64,000 nt of DNA from G020348185 sp964525045. Its GTDB lineage: Bacteria > Nitrospirota > Nitrospiria > Nitrospirales > UBA8639. Positions 1 through 7,618 of the stretch are shown here, piece by piece (positions within the stretch are counted from its first letter, which is position 1; every line of letters starts with the position of its first letter). The notes beneath the pieces were generated by a model. It did not search any database and was not told where the DNA came from. It worked only from the letters and a program-made list of their open reading frames with translations. The stretch is taken from the NCBI GenBank assembly GCA_964525045.1, contig CAZGFD010000010.1, positions 1 to 64,000 on the forward strand, in the 5' to 3' direction. Both the position numbers and the translations under genes were made by a program.

Positions 1-46
1 AATTCGTATTAATACCCATTGACATTAATCACAGTTGCTCACCCTA

Positions 47-69
47 CCCTCTCCCTACCAGGGAGAGGG
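47..69. repeat. 10-bp perfect inverted repeat, REP-like
   Basis: CCCTCTCCCT and AGGGAGAGGG are separated by ACC, giving a perfect 10-bp stem with a 3-base loop. It lies downstream of the hscA stop codon. No T-run follows on the strand hscA is transcribed from, so a classical terminator is not supported. Short palindromes of this composition are often dispersed repeats in bacterial genomes; only one copy is visible here. It could also act as an mRNA 3'-end stabiliser. Confidence 0.6.
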
Positions 70-143
70 AAATTTTGTATTTATAAAGTGGAATCCTAAT
101 CAGGAGAGGAGGAGCAAGAAGTGTTCTTTTTTCAATAATTGAA

Positions 144-1970
144 CTAAGTTACCTCAGAGAGTTTTTTGTTTTCTAATGCCTCTTTGAGGGTGGCATCCAT
201 GAGGACTTCGGCCAGATGGTGGGTAGCCTTTTCGACATCAGCGATACGTTCACGAATGAGCCGGTGGTCCTCAGTTCCTTTCACCTCTTGAAGGAGTTCT
301 ATAGATTTGTGAATGGCGGTGTGCTCTTCCTGAGTGATCATAGCTTTTGCGCGACCCAAAGCTTTTTCTGTGGCCATAATGATGGCATCGGCTTCTGTCC
401 GGGCTTCAATAACCTGGCGAGCCTTGACATCTTCGGAGGCAAATTGAAACGATTCTCGGATCATCGTTTCGACCTCTTGATCCGATAACCCATGTGAAGG
501 TTTGACCTGGACGGATTGCGCTTCTCCGGTTCTAATGTCCTTTGCGGTGACATTGAGAATACCATTGGCATCAATGAGAAAGTTCACCTCAATGCGTGGA
601 ACCGCCGCGGGCAGGGGTGGCACCTTCAATTGGAAGCGGGCAAGACTCCTATTGTCCCGCACGAGTTCCCGTTCCCCTTGCAATATGTGAATATCAACCG
701 AGGTCTGCCCATCGACATAGGTGGTAAACATTTCTTTGGCGCTTGTCGGGATGGTCGTGTTTCTTCGGATCAAGGCACTCATCACCCCCCCCATGGTCTC
801 AATTCCAAGCGAGAGTGGGGTCACATCCAATAACAATAATTCTTTATTGTGCCCGCTAAGAATATCAGCTTGGACAGCCGCTCCTAGGGCCACGACTTCG
901 TCAGGATTTAACTCACAATGAGGCGTCCTCCCGAATAATTCCTCTACCAGACGCCGAACCAAGGGCATTCGGGTACTGCCGCCGACCAGCACGACCTCAT
1001 CTATTTGGGAGGCCTGGAGCCCGGCATCTTTTAGCGCTAACCGACAAGGCGGCAAGGTTTTCTCGATTAAATCGCGAGTCAAGGATTCCAGTTCATCACG
1101 GGTACATTCACGGCGATAGGTACCTTGCTGATCAGGTAATTCCACACTTGCAACGGTCTTTATTTCTTCCGAAAGGCGAACCTTCGCTCCTTCTGCGGCC
1201 AATCGAATGGCTTGAACCAGATCAGGATAATTGCTCGGATCAATTCCATGGGCATCTTTTATCTCTTTCATAAACACATCGGTGAAGCGTTGATCCAAAT
1301 CATCTCCACCTAGGTGGGTATTCCCGTTGGTCGCCAAGACCTCAAATATGCCATCCTTCAATTTCAGAATTGAAATATCAAATGTACCCCCACCTAAATC
1401 ATAGACGGCGATCAATCCTTGCGTTTTCTTCTGAAGACCGTACGCAAGAGAGGCCGCAGTCGGCTCATTAATAATACGAAGCACCTCCAAACCCGCAATA
1501 AGGCCGGCATCCTTCGTGGCCTGTCGTTGACTATCGTTAAAGTAGGCAGGAACGGTAATCACCGCCTTGGAGATGTTTTCTCCCAAATGTTCTTCAGCAC
1601 GTCGTTTCAGTTCTTTCAAAATCATGGCGGATACCTGGGGTGGAGAATAGGTCTTATCCCCAATGGCAATCCGAATCACGCCGTTCTTTTCTTGGAGCGT
1701 ATAAGGGAAATATTTGAGTTCTTCCGAAATATCTTCAAGACTTTTTCCCATAAATCGTTTGACAGAATAGATGGTCCTGGCCGGATTCCGGACAAGATGC
1801 TCTTTGGCCGGCTCTCCGATGAGCAGACCATTATCCGTCATTCCGACAATGGAGGGGACTTTGGCTTGCCCCTTTTGATCAGCAACGACCTTTGGCTGAT
1901 CACCATCCATGTAGGCAACTAGGGAGTTTGTCGTGCCAAGATCAATTCCAACTATTCGACTCATAACCAT
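144..1970 (-). CDS. hscA: Fe-S assembly Hsp70 chaperone HscA
   Basis: A 608-residue Hsp70-family chaperone that, with the co-chaperone HscB, drives transfer of nascent 2Fe-2S clusters from the IscU scaffold in the cytoplasm. The N-terminal ATPase domain shows IDLGTTNS (about residues 9-16), DLGGGTFDIS near 190 and the VGGSTRMP loop near 330. The substrate-binding domain follows (DVTPLSLGIET), then a helical lid. It is the last gene of the isc operon, 31 bases after hscB. Its position next to hscB and iscU, and the LPPVK motif in IscU that HscA recognises, separate it from the general chaperone DnaK. Translation could start at Met1 or Met3. Confidence 0.95.
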   Translation of the reverse strand: MVMSRIVGIDLGTTNSLVAYMDGDQPKVVADQKGQAKVPSIVGMTDNGLLIGEPAKEHLVRNPARTIYSVKRFMGKSLEDISEELKYFPYTLQEKNGVIRIAIGDKTYSPPQVSAMILKELKRRAEEHLGENISKAVITVPAYFNDSQRQATKDAGLIAGLEVLRIINEPTAASLAYGLQKKTQGLIAVYDLGGGTFDISILKLKDGIFEVLATNGNTHLGGDDLDQRFTDVFMKEIKDAHGIDPSNYPDLVQAIRLAAEGAKVRLSEEIKTVASVELPDQQGTYRRECTRDELESLTRDLIEKTLPPCRLALKDAGLQASQIDEVVLVGGSTRMPLVRRLVEELFGRTPHCELNPDEVVALGAAVQADILSGHNKELLLLDVTPLSLGIETMGGVMSALIRRNTTIPTSAKEMFTTYVDGQTSVDIHILQGERELVRDNRSLARFQLKVPPLPAAVPRIEVNFLIDANGILNVTAKDIRTGEAQSVQVKPSHGLSDQEVETMIRESFQFASEDVKARQVIEARTEADAIIMATEKALGRAKAMITQEEHTAIHKSIELLQEVKGTEDHRLIRERIADVEKATHHLAEVLMDATLKEALENKKLSEVT

Positions 1971-2001
1971 TCCAATCTATATAACACTTTGACCTATTTT
2001 C

Positions 2002-2736
2002 TTATCCAATGGTTTCCACAAGATCAACTAAAATATTTTTAACGTAGGTTCGATTGGAGAGAATTTCTTGCATCTCCCCCAAAATCTGATCTTTTTCAGC
2101 TCTCTTCTCCTGGGACCCAGGCGCCTGCAGCTGCAGAACATCCCAAGCGGTAAACTTTTCAAATAGGGACGTCTCTAATTGCTGCTGACGATGCTCCAGT
2201 GTTTCACGATCAGATTGAAGTTTGAGGCGCAATTTGTTGGACTGATCGGAATTTTGCTCTGGAGCCAGAGAACGAAACTCCTCCAAATCTTCCTGAAGTT
2301 CCAAAATCTCTTCAAACAAATCGGCCGGAGGGTTTGCACGGATTTCTTTGACGGCTCCGGCCTCTAATCGAACCAAATACTCAGCTCGCTGAATCGGATC
2401 TTTCAGCGTTCGATAGGCTGTATTGAGCAAGGCTGAATTACCCAGACTGATGGCTTGCTCGTTATCGTCCTTGGTCGAATAAAAATCAGGGTGGAATGTA
2501 CGGCTTAATTCGTAATATGTCTCTTCCAAGTTTTTTCCATCGATATTAAGCCTTCGTGGGAGACCCAGACAGGTAAAGTAATCAAGGTCCTTCGAGAGAG
2601 GCTGGACCTTGACACATTGACCACATAAATACTCCCCTTTCACCTCCGATTGACAATGCCAGCACATGCTGCGAGCCATGGGAATGGCTCGACCCGATGA
2701 TGTTTGGTGGTGATGATCCATATTTTTTCTTCTCAT
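2002..2736 (-). CDS. hscB: Fe-S assembly J-domain co-chaperone HscB
   Basis: A 244-residue DnaJ-type co-chaperone that binds IscU and stimulates the ATPase of HscA. The J-domain has its HPD tripeptide in FHPDF around residue 77, followed by a helical C-terminal domain. Before the J-domain, two CxxC pairs (CWHC and CGQC, about residues 25-41) form a probable zinc-binding finger. This finger is absent from E. coli HscB but resembles the N-terminal extension of mitochondrial-type HSCB. The start is uncertain: Met6 has a better spaced purine stretch (GAGAAG) than Met1. It lies between iscA and hscA on the same strand. Confidence 0.92.
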   Translation of the reverse strand: MRRKNMDHHHQTSSGRAIPMARSMCWHCQSEVKGEYLCGQCVKVQPLSKDLDYFTCLGLPRRLNIDGKNLEETYYELSRTFHPDFYSTKDDNEQAISLGNSALLNTAYRTLKDPIQRAEYLVRLEAGAVKEIRANPPADLFEEILELQEDLEEFRSLAPEQNSDQSNKLRLKLQSDRETLEHRQQQLETSLFEKFTAWDVLQLQAPGSQEKRAEKDQILGEMQEILSNRTYVKNILVDLVETIG

Positions 2737-2811
2737 ACGACGGGCATGGTCAACCGCCCCATGCCCGTGACAGAATCCTTATGTGGTATCTACGTCAGGC
2801 AGATCGGAGCA

Positions 2812-3192
2812 TCAGGCCGAGAAAGACTCCCCACAACCGCAGGTTTTATTCGCATTGGGATTAATAAATTTAAAAGCCCCACTCACTAAATCTTTATGAA
2901 AATCCAGCTGCATACCGGTGAGATAGATGGCACTTTTGGCATCAACAATCACTTTGACCCCATCTTGTTCAATCACGGTATCATACTCCCCAATCTTTTC
3001 ATCGAAATTGGTCGTATAGCTGAGCCCGGAACAGCCCCCGCCCTTTACTCCAAGGCGAAGTCCACCCTCGGTAATCCCTTGAAGATCCAACAATCGTTTA
3101 ACCTCCTTTAGGGCGGACTCAGTCAGAGTTACAATTGGAGTTTCTGGATTTTCTGTAGTTTTTGTCGTTTCTGTGGTCTCTGTTGACTCCAT
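2812..3192 (-). CDS. iscA: Fe-S cluster carrier/assembly protein IscA
   Basis: A 126-residue A-type carrier that binds Fe or 2Fe-2S clusters and passes them to target proteins. The three family cysteines are present: Cys54 in GGGCSGLSY, and Cys118 and Cys120 in the C-terminal CGCGESF. The first 19 residues are a Thr/Glu-rich low-complexity tail not found in typical 107-residue IscA. A strong ribosome binding site (AGGAGAG) precedes the ATG. It lies 35 bases downstream of iscU in the operon. ErpA is an alternative name for this fold, but the isc context favours IscA. Confidence 0.92.
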   Translation of the reverse strand: MESTETTETTKTTENPETPIVTLTESALKEVKRLLDLQGITEGGLRLGVKGGGCSGLSYTTNFDEKIGEYDTVIEQDGVKVIVDAKSAIYLTGMQLDFHKDLVSGAFKFINPNANKTCGCGESFSA

Positions 3193-3227
3193 AACCTGCT
3201 CTCCTATTCAAGCCTGATTCTTTGTTG

Positions 3228-3644
3228 TTACCCGGCAGAAGCTGCGGGTTTCTCGGTTTGGCCTTCGGTTTCTCCTTTTTTCTTATAGTCATTTAACGCA
3301 GCCTTGATTGCATCTTCGGCTAAGACCGAGCAATGAATTTTCACGGGTGGGAGGTTCAGCTCCTGCACGATTTCGGTATTCTTAATCTTACCGGCTTCCT
3401 CCACCGTTTTCCCCTTCAGCCATTCCGTAGCCAAACTCGAGCTGGCAATCGCCGACCCACAACCAAAGGTCTTAAACTTGGCATCAACAATGGTATCCTT
3501 CTCGACCTTGATCTGAAGTTTCATAACGTCACCGCACTCAGGGGCGCCGACAATCCCCGTTCCGACCCCATCTTCCTCTTTTTTGAAACTCCCCACATTC
3601 CTTGGATTGTTGTAATGATCGATCACTTTTTCACTATAAGCCAT
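3228..3644 (-). CDS. iscU: Fe-S cluster scaffold IscU
   Basis: A 138-residue scaffold on which IscS-derived sulfur and iron form a 2Fe-2S cluster. Cluster ligands Cys37 (PECGD), Cys62 (FGCGSA) and Cys105 (IHCSV) are all present. The HscA recognition motif LPPVK is at residues 98-102, just before Cys105. Family proteins are about 128 residues; the extra length is a Lys/Glu/Ala-rich C-terminal tail. A strong AAAGGAGGT ribosome binding site precedes the start. It lies directly downstream of iscS, so scaffold and sulfur donor are co-transcribed. Confidence 0.96.
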   Translation of the reverse strand: MAYSEKVIDHYNNPRNVGSFKKEEDGVGTGIVGAPECGDVMKLQIKVEKDTIVDAKFKTFGCGSAIASSSLATEWLKGKTVEEAGKIKNTEIVQELNLPPVKIHCSVLAEDAIKAALNDYKKKGETEGQTEKPAASAG

Positions 3645-3683
3645 GACACCTACCTCCTTTAATTCATTGTATCAATGATTGCC

Positions 3684-4898
3684 TTAATGAGCTGCCCATT
3701 GCACGGTTTTCAGATCCACCCCTTCTTTAGCCATTTCATAGAGGGGTGACATTTCCCTCAGGTGATTGACTGCTTTAATCATGCGATCAATGGTATATTC
3801 CACTTCCTCAGGCGTGGTAAACCGTCCCAAGCCAAATCGGATGGAAGAGTGGGCAAGATCAGAACCCACTCCCAAGGCCCTCAGAACATACGAGGGTTCC
3901 AGCGTCGCCGACGTACAGGCGGAGCCAGAGGAAAGGGCAATTTCCTTCACTCCCATCAAAAGGGCTTCTCCTTCCACAAAGGCAAAACTGATGTTGAGAT
4001 TTCCGGGCAATCGTTCAGTGGGATGCCCGTTCAGATACACTTCTTCCATCGCTCCCATGATCCCCTCTTGCAAACGATCTCTCAGTTTGGCAATCCGTAC
4101 AGATTCAGTGGCCATTTCTTGTTCACACAGCTCAACGGCCTTTCCAAAACCAACAATCAGAGGAACGGGCAACGTCCCCGACCGCATGCCACGCTCGTGC
4201 CCTCCCCCGTGAATCATGGGTTCAATTCTGACTCGAGGAGCTTTTCGACGGACGTACAGCGCGCCAATGCCTTTCGGCCCGTAAATCTTATGGCCCGTAA
4301 AGGACATGAGGTCTATCCCCAATTCCTGCACGTTGACCGGTATTTTCCCCACCCCTTGCGTGGCATCACAATGAAACAGGATGCCTTTCTCTTTGGCGAT
4401 TTTTCCGATCTCTTTGATGGGGTGAATAGTTCCGATCTCGTTATTGGCCAACATGATGGAAATTAACACGGTCTTATCGGTAATCGCGCTTCTCACATCA
4501 TCCGGACTGACTCTCCCCGTTTTATCAACAGGAAGGTAAGTCACCTTAACTCCCTTCTTTTCCAGAGCCTTGGCCGTATCAATAACCGCGCGATGCTCAG
4601 TGGAGGTTGTGATAATGTGGTCTCCTTTTTCCCGGTACATTTCGGTCACACCCTTCAGGGCTAAATTATCTGATTCCGTCGCCCCGCTGGTGAATACAAT
4701 CTCTTTGGCATCAGCATGGATAATTTTCGCAATTTGCTTTCTTGCCGAATCGACCGCTTCTTCCGCTTCCCATCCGAAGGTGTGATTGCGGCTGGCCGCA
4801 TTGCCAAACTTCTCGGTAAAATATGGCAACATGGCTTCAACGACTCTGGGATCACAGGCAGTCGTTGAATGATTATCCATATATATCGGTAATTTCAT
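3684..4898 (-). CDS. iscS: Cysteine desulfurase IscS
   Basis: A 404-residue PLP-dependent cysteine desulfurase that converts L-cysteine to alanine and a protein-bound persulfide, the sulfur source for IscU. Visible signatures are the N-terminal MDNHSTTACDP, the PLP lysine in FTGHKIYGPKG (about residue 205) and the mobile catalytic-cysteine loop SSGSACTSA (about residue 330). Its length matches the IscS group rather than SufS. The start codon overlaps the iscR stop by four bases (ATGA), indicating translational coupling, and AAGGAG lies just upstream. Confidence 0.96.
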   Translation of the reverse strand: MKLPIYMDNHSTTACDPRVVEAMLPYFTEKFGNAASRNHTFGWEAEEAVDSARKQIAKIIHADAKEIVFTSGATESDNLALKGVTEMYREKGDHIITTSTEHRAVIDTAKALEKKGVKVTYLPVDKTGRVSPDDVRSAITDKTVLISIMLANNEIGTIHPIKEIGKIAKEKGILFHCDATQGVGKIPVNVQELGIDLMSFTGHKIYGPKGIGALYVRRKAPRVRIEPMIHGGGHERGMRSGTLPVPLIVGFGKAVELCEQEMATESVRIAKLRDRLQEGIMGAMEEVYLNGHPTERLPGNLNISFAFVEGEALLMGVKEIALSSGSACTSATLEPSYVLRALGVGSDLAHSSIRFGLGRFTTPEEVEYTIDRMIKAVNHLREMSPLYEMAKEGVDLKTVQWAAH

Positions 4899-5368
4899 GA
4901 CTCCACTCCTTCTGTCTGTCGAGACTCTACAATGATTAAAGGTGGTCCACTCATCATATCTTCAATAGTCATACTACTGAGTAGTTGATAAATACTTTCT
5001 TGTACCTTCAGGAGAGGCGTTCGAATGTTACAGCGCTCCAACTGTTCGCAAGGACTATGATCGTTTTCATGATAACAATCGGCAATGCCCAAAGGTCCTT
5101 CTATGGCTTCTAAGACCTTCGCGATGGTAATGTCCCTCGGTTCGCGGCCAAGGATGTATCCGCCTTTGGGGCCGTTGTGGCTCTCAACAATTTCCTGTTT
5201 GGCAAGAGCCTGGAGCACTTTGGCCAGAAGCTCAACCGGAATATTGTTTTCTTCAGCAATTTCCTTGGTATTCACCAGGCGGGCCTTGGGAAGATCGCTA
5301 TATTGAACCGAGCCCATGTATTGGAGGGCCATCAAGGCATAGTCCGCTTTTTTCGAAAGTTTCAGCAT
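4895..5368 (-). CDS. iscR: Rrf2-family Fe-S-sensing regulator IscR
   Basis: A 157-residue Rrf2-type transcription factor, with an N-terminal winged helix-turn-helix (residues about 1-70) beginning LSKKADYALMAL. Three cysteines, Cys98, Cys107 and Cys113, form the family's 2Fe-2S binding site; a nearby His or other residue would be the fourth ligand. In well-studied bacteria holo-IscR represses its own isc operon. Here it is the first gene of the operon, and two IscR-like palindromes lie directly upstream. No obvious Shine-Dalgarno precedes the ATG. Confidence 0.93.
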   Translation of the reverse strand: MLKLSKKADYALMALQYMGSVQYSDLPKARLVNTKEIAEENNIPVELLAKVLQALAKQEIVESHNGPKGGYILGREPRDITIAKVLEAIEGPLGIADCYHENDHSPCEQLERCNIRTPLLKVQESIYQLLSSMTIEDMMSGPPLIIVESRQTEGVES

Positions 5369-5412
5369 ATAATCAAGTGCAGGGTAAAATAATCACCATA
5401 TCCTTAAAAAAA

Positions 5413-5442
5413 ACCCTAGCATTGACGTCAGGGGCTAGTCAA
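5413..5442 (-). promoter_or_regulatory. Candidate sigma70 promoter of the isc operon
   Basis: On the minus strand, TTGACT (5442-5437) and TAGGGT (5418-5413) are separated by 18 bases, upstream of iscR. The -35 element is good and the -10 is poor, as often seen for regulated promoters. The -35 abuts the proximal IscR-like palindrome at 5443-5455, so bound IscR would block RNA polymerase. Confidence 0.45.
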
Positions 5443-5487
5443 GACTAAAATGGTCGGAGATCATTTTAATCGGAGATTAAATTAGTC
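5443..5487. promoter_or_regulatory. Two IscR-like operator palindromes between iscR and fdx
   Basis: GACTAAAATGGTC (5443-5455) and GATTAAATTAGTC (5475-5487) are related 13-mers with the GAC...GTC symmetry and A/T-rich centre of the IscR type 1 site. They start 32 bp apart, about three helical turns, in the space shared by divergent iscR and the ferredoxin gene. The assignment rests on similarity to the E. coli consensus and on position. Confidence 0.5.
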
Positions 5488-5577
5488 CCCTACGGACCTA
5501 TTGGTCAATGGGAAGAACAAACTATTTGAAACGGTTAAGGAATTTTTTTAATTGGTTGAAAATGTAAGGAGATAAAA

Positions 5578-5991
5578 ATGGGAGGTAGTAATCCATATAT
5601 TGAACAAACCCAAACTGAGGTAGCCACCACACCCTTCACCATTACCTTCAAAACCCCGGAAGGAATCAAAGAGGTTAAGGTCAATCCGGAAAATATTCCC
5701 TATGGGGAAACAGGGTTACCGGGAAGCATCCTGGATATTGCCATGGGGGCGGGAATTGACCTTGAGCATGCTTGTGGGGGGGTCTGTGCCTGCTCGACGT
5801 GTCACGTAATTGTGAAGGAAGGACTGGAGACCTGCAATGAAGCAACCGATGACGAGAATGACCAATTAGATGAAGCCCCGGGGATTACCCTACAATCCCG
5901 CCTCGCCTGCCAAACTGTGCCTAATGGCGATCAAAACCTTGTTGTTGAAGTGCCCGAGTGGAACAAAAACCTCGTGAAGGAAAGCCATTGA
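5578..5991 (+). CDS. fdx: Isc-type 2Fe-2S ferredoxin
   Basis: A 137-residue adrenodoxin-like ferredoxin that probably supplies electrons to Fe-S assembly on IscU. Cluster ligands follow the C-x5-C-x2-C...C pattern: Cys66, Cys72, Cys75 and Cys111, within ACGGVCACSTCH and LACQ. An extra cysteine (Cys70) lies in the loop. The first about 20 residues are a hydrophilic extension before the beta-grasp core. It has a good AAGGAGA ribosome binding site. In many bacteria fdx ends the isc operon; here it is transcribed divergently from iscR, which puts both under the same putative operators. Confidence 0.92.
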   Translation: MGGSNPYIEQTQTEVATTPFTITFKTPEGIKEVKVNPENIPYGETGLPGSILDIAMGAGIDLEHACGGVCACSTCHVIVKEGLETCNEATDDENDQLDEAPGITLQSRLACQTVPNGDQNLVVEVPEWNKNLVKESH

Positions 5992-6022
5992 GAAAAGACT
6001 CCCGGGGGATTGGCCTCCTGAA

Positions 6023-6044
6023 GCACGATCGTAAAAAATCGTGC
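6023..6044. repeat. Stem-loop after the ferredoxin gene
   Basis: GCACGAT (6023-6029) and ATCGTGC (6038-6044) form a perfect 7-bp stem with an 8-base A-rich loop, 32 bases after the ferredoxin stop. A clear T-run is missing, so it is at best a weak or Rho-assisted terminator. Confidence 0.4.
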
Positions 6045-6121
6045 AAATCAAATGAGAGAAACCTTCTGACACTCTGGCTGATCTAGATTTTATAGGATCC
6101 TGATAGACCCATACTATTCAC

Positions 6122-6571
6122 ATGGTACTACCAAGGTCATTGCCAAGGAAGCACGCAAGCCGTCTCGTCGCGGCGTGTTTTGTTTTATTTTTTGTGCCTC
6201 TCCTGACCCAGGGAGCCATCCTAACCCCATCAGAAGTGATCAAGCTATGGATTCAGTTATACCCTGCTGACTTGAAAGCCGCGGCAGCCCTGACAACCCG
6301 AGATTTTCGGAAAGGCAAAGACGAGACCGAATGGATAGAGGCGAACAACAAATCTCTGGGTGTCTCCAAGTTCCATTACTTAGGCGGGAAGGTGATTTCC
6401 GAAACAATCGATGGAGAGGATGCTGTGGTGGTCTTTCAAGGACATTTTGTTTCCGTGATTGGAGAACAAATTGAAGAGGAATTATATTATTTAAAAAAGC
6501 AACTTGACGGCGGATGGTTGATTGATTCCGTGGAAATGAAAGAAGACCATGTCCTGGGACATGACTCCTAA
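6122..6571 (+). CDS. Secreted protein of unknown function
   Basis: A 149-residue protein with a basic N-terminus and a hydrophobic signal segment (about residues 14-32, ending TQGA), so probably periplasmic or outer-membrane associated. The mature part has a size and alternating beta pattern (FHYLGGKV, DAVVVFQGHFVSV, GGWLIDSVEM) compatible with an NTF2/DUF4878-like fold, but I do not recognise it firmly. No lipobox is present. It stands alone between the ferredoxin and the ATP-grasp-like gene on the same strand. Confidence 0.65.
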   Translation: MVLPRSLPRKHASRLVAACFVLFFVPLLTQGAILTPSEVIKLWIQLYPADLKAAAALTTRDFRKGKDETEWIEANNKSLGVSKFHYLGGKVISETIDGEDAVVVFQGHFVSVIGEQIEEELYYLKKQLDGGWLIDSVEMKEDHVLGHDS

Positions 6572-6633
6572 GACTCAGCCTGTTGCCTCTTATACCACCT
6601 AGACGAGTGTTTCAATGTTAAAGGTTTCTGACC

Positions 6634-7608
6634 TTGCCCATTTGTGAAGCGGATCCTTGGCGACTGCAATATTTTGAAGGAATCTCATGTCCAGAAAGCG
6701 TCAAGATTCCAACTGAAGATGGGGATGCCTGGGCATGGTTTCCCCTTCACAAATGGGTGTATAACAAGCTCACGATCGCCGAAACCCAAGGCTTCCCTTG
6801 CGGACCACATGGTCTTGACCCTTCCTTATTCCCGATCTTTTCCAAACCTATTTACAATATGCGGGGCATGGGAGCCGGAACTCGCATATTGCGATCATTG
6901 AAAGAATACAAACATTATCAACGACCCGGACACATGTGGATGCCATTGTTGGAGGGAGACCATATTTCCACCGACGTCGCGGTCGTTCACGGGACACCCA
7001 AATGGTGGCGACATGCCATGGGCAAATCCTTAAAAGGCGGGATGTTTGATTATTGGACTATTCTGGCGCAATCAGACCCTGATATAGAAGCATACTGTGG
7101 GGATTGGCTCTCTCGACATCTCCCTACCTACACCGGGATGGTTAATTTTGAAACGATCGGTGCCAAAATTATTGAAGTGCATTTGCGGTTTGCCGATCAA
7201 TGGCCTGATTTGTATGGCACGGATTGGGTTAAAGCCCTTATTCGTTTGTACGGTGAAGGATCCTGGGAATTTGACGATTCCAATCGCAAAGAAGGTTTCA
7301 GTGTGGTGTTATTTGGAGGGCACGGAATTCAATACCAGCATCCCCCTCAAGACCTCCTCTTTCAGATAAGAAACACGTCTAACATATCCAGCCTTCAAAT
7401 TACCTTTCATGAGGATCGACCGCCTGAAGACCATTCCATGCCACCGGGAGGCTTCCGTCTTGCCATTGTGAATTGTTGGGATCTGGAAACAGGATTGGAG
7501 GTGCGAGAACAATTAGCTTTGAGTTTTTGGTCAACCCAACAACTCCTTTCCACCCGAAAATCCAAATCCGGACAACTCGTGTCTTCACGGCATGGTTCCT
7601 CCCGGTAA
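6634..7608 (+). CDS. ATP-grasp-like protein (putative ligase)
   Basis: A 324-residue cytosolic protein. Features typical of ATP-grasp enzymes are a lysine-bearing strand (FSKPIYNMRGMG), an acidic strand (MPLLEGDHISTDVAVV) and a metal-binding end motif (NFETIGAKIIEVHLR, about residues 170-185). The substrate is unknown. It has no ATG in frame: the likely start is TTG at 6634 with AAAGG about 9 bases upstream, because a TAA at 6619 closes the frame. Its 3' end runs up to the S15/CocE hydrolase start. The C-terminal third, after residue 215, has no motif I recognise. ATP-grasp membership is a pattern-based call, not proven. Confidence 0.6.
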   Translation: MPICEADPWRLQYFEGISCPESVKIPTEDGDAWAWFPLHKWVYNKLTIAETQGFPCGPHGLDPSLFPIFSKPIYNMRGMGAGTRILRSLKEYKHYQRPGHMWMPLLEGDHISTDVAVVHGTPKWWRHAMGKSLKGGMFDYWTILAQSDPDIEAYCGDWLSRHLPTYTGMVNFETIGAKIIEVHLRFADQWPDLYGTDWVKALIRLYGEGSWEFDDSNRKEGFSVVLFGGHGIQYQHPPQDLLFQIRNTSNISSLQITFHEDRPPEDHSMPPGGFRLAIVNCWDLETGLEVREQLALSFWSTQQLLSTRKSKSGQLVSSRHGSSR

Positions 7609-7618
7609 CCATCGAGCG

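Noticed and set aside
3762..4466. Long plus-strand open frame inside iscS
   Set aside because: It is the antisense shadow of iscS; composition is low-quality and the minus-strand product is a certain IscS.
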